Assembly: GCF_921294215.1 (NCBI RefSeq)
Contig: NZ_CAKLDM010000001.1
Span: 186,001 to 250,000 of the forward strand
Reading direction: 5' to 3'
Source: Vibrio marisflavi CECT 7928
GTDB taxonomy: Bacteria > Pseudomonadota > Gammaproteobacteria > Enterobacterales > Vibrionaceae
DNA length: 64,000 nucleotides
Shown here: positions 63,959-64,000 of the stretch, one piece after another
How positions within the stretch are numbered: position 1 is the stretch's first letter
Layout of the letters: each line of letters opens with the position of its first letter
Translations under genes and position numbers: made by a program
Notes under the pieces: generated by a model
Database searches by the model: none
The model's input: only the letters and a program-made list of their open reading frames with translations
What the model was told of the DNA's origin: nothing

Positions 63959-64000
63959 ATGGCTGGTAATTCTCCCTTAGAGCGAAAGTTAGAGCGAGAG
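63959..64000 (+). CDS. Probable H-NOX-associated sensor kinase (3' end outside window)
   Basis: An ATG with AGAGGGTGTT upstream opens a frame MAGNSPLERKLERE that runs off the right edge. The charged, coiled-coil start (LERKLERE) matches N-termini of hybrid sensor kinases often paired with H-NOX. Only 14 codons are visible, so the identity is inference from context. Confidence 0.45.
   Translation, partial: MAGNSPLERKLERE

Overview
The window looks like chromosomal DNA of a marine gammaproteobacterium of the Vibrio type. The grounds are moderate-to-low GC, short A/T-rich intergenic spacers with strong Shine-Dalgarno sites, an rbsDACBKR ribose operon in the enteric/vibrio order, a BCCT osmolyte carrier, an H-NOX gene followed by a probable kinase, and a complete-looking type VI secretion (T6SS) locus with vibrio-type accessory genes. 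The species cannot be fixed from the sequence. No rRNA, tRNA, CRISPR array, integrase or insertion sequence was seen.

Left part (0-11 kb): the tail of an FMN-binding pyridoxamine-oxidase-like protein, a BCCT transporter, a VirK/YbjX-family protein, and a DeoR regulator translationally coupled to a Gfo/Idh/MocA dehydrogenase and a UPF0303 protein, with a near-perfect 16-bp-arm palindrome at the regulator start. A leftward four-gene operon follows: thiolase, phosphate butyryltransferase (ptb), butyrate kinase (buk), acetoacetate decarboxylase (adc). Together these enzymes could turn acetyl-CoA into acetone and CO2 while making ATP, a solvent pathway better known from clostridia.

Middle (11-35 kb): an orphan periplasmic sugar-binding protein diverges from rbsDACBKR, which has a perfect 18-bp operator-like palindrome. 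Then come an APC permease, a long A/T-rich gap, a tiny terminator-bounded transcription unit, a TetR regulator, a methyltransferase, a 3-hydroxyisobutyrate-dehydrogenase-family enzyme, a lipoprotein HlyD/ABC-2 export operon with a palindrome just upstream, an orphan LuxR-type regulator, a secreted cysteine-patterned protein, a ParD-like/methionine aminopeptidase pair, and several single metabolic and regulatory genes. Two unlisted small proteins (57 and 55 aa), 10 kb apart on opposite strands, share an ungapped signature and look like one small helix-turn-helix-like family.

Right part (35.8-57.4 kb): one long rightward T6SS locus, tssA-tssB-tssC-hcp-tssE-tssF-tssG-vgrG, then an accessory block (DUF2169/pentapeptide fusion, second pentapeptide protein, DUF3540, DUF4150 PAAR-like tip), then tssJ-tssK-tssL-tssM and a 73-aa membrane protein, closed by a terminator. 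No ClpV (tssH) gene and no recognisable effector or immunity gene lies in the locus. Beyond it are a PstS-like binding protein, the glutathione-dependent formaldehyde detoxification pair (class III ADH plus S-formylglutathione hydrolase), a LysE exporter divergent from an Lrp/AsnC regulator, an outer-membrane protein, and H-NOX with the first codons of a probable partner kinase.
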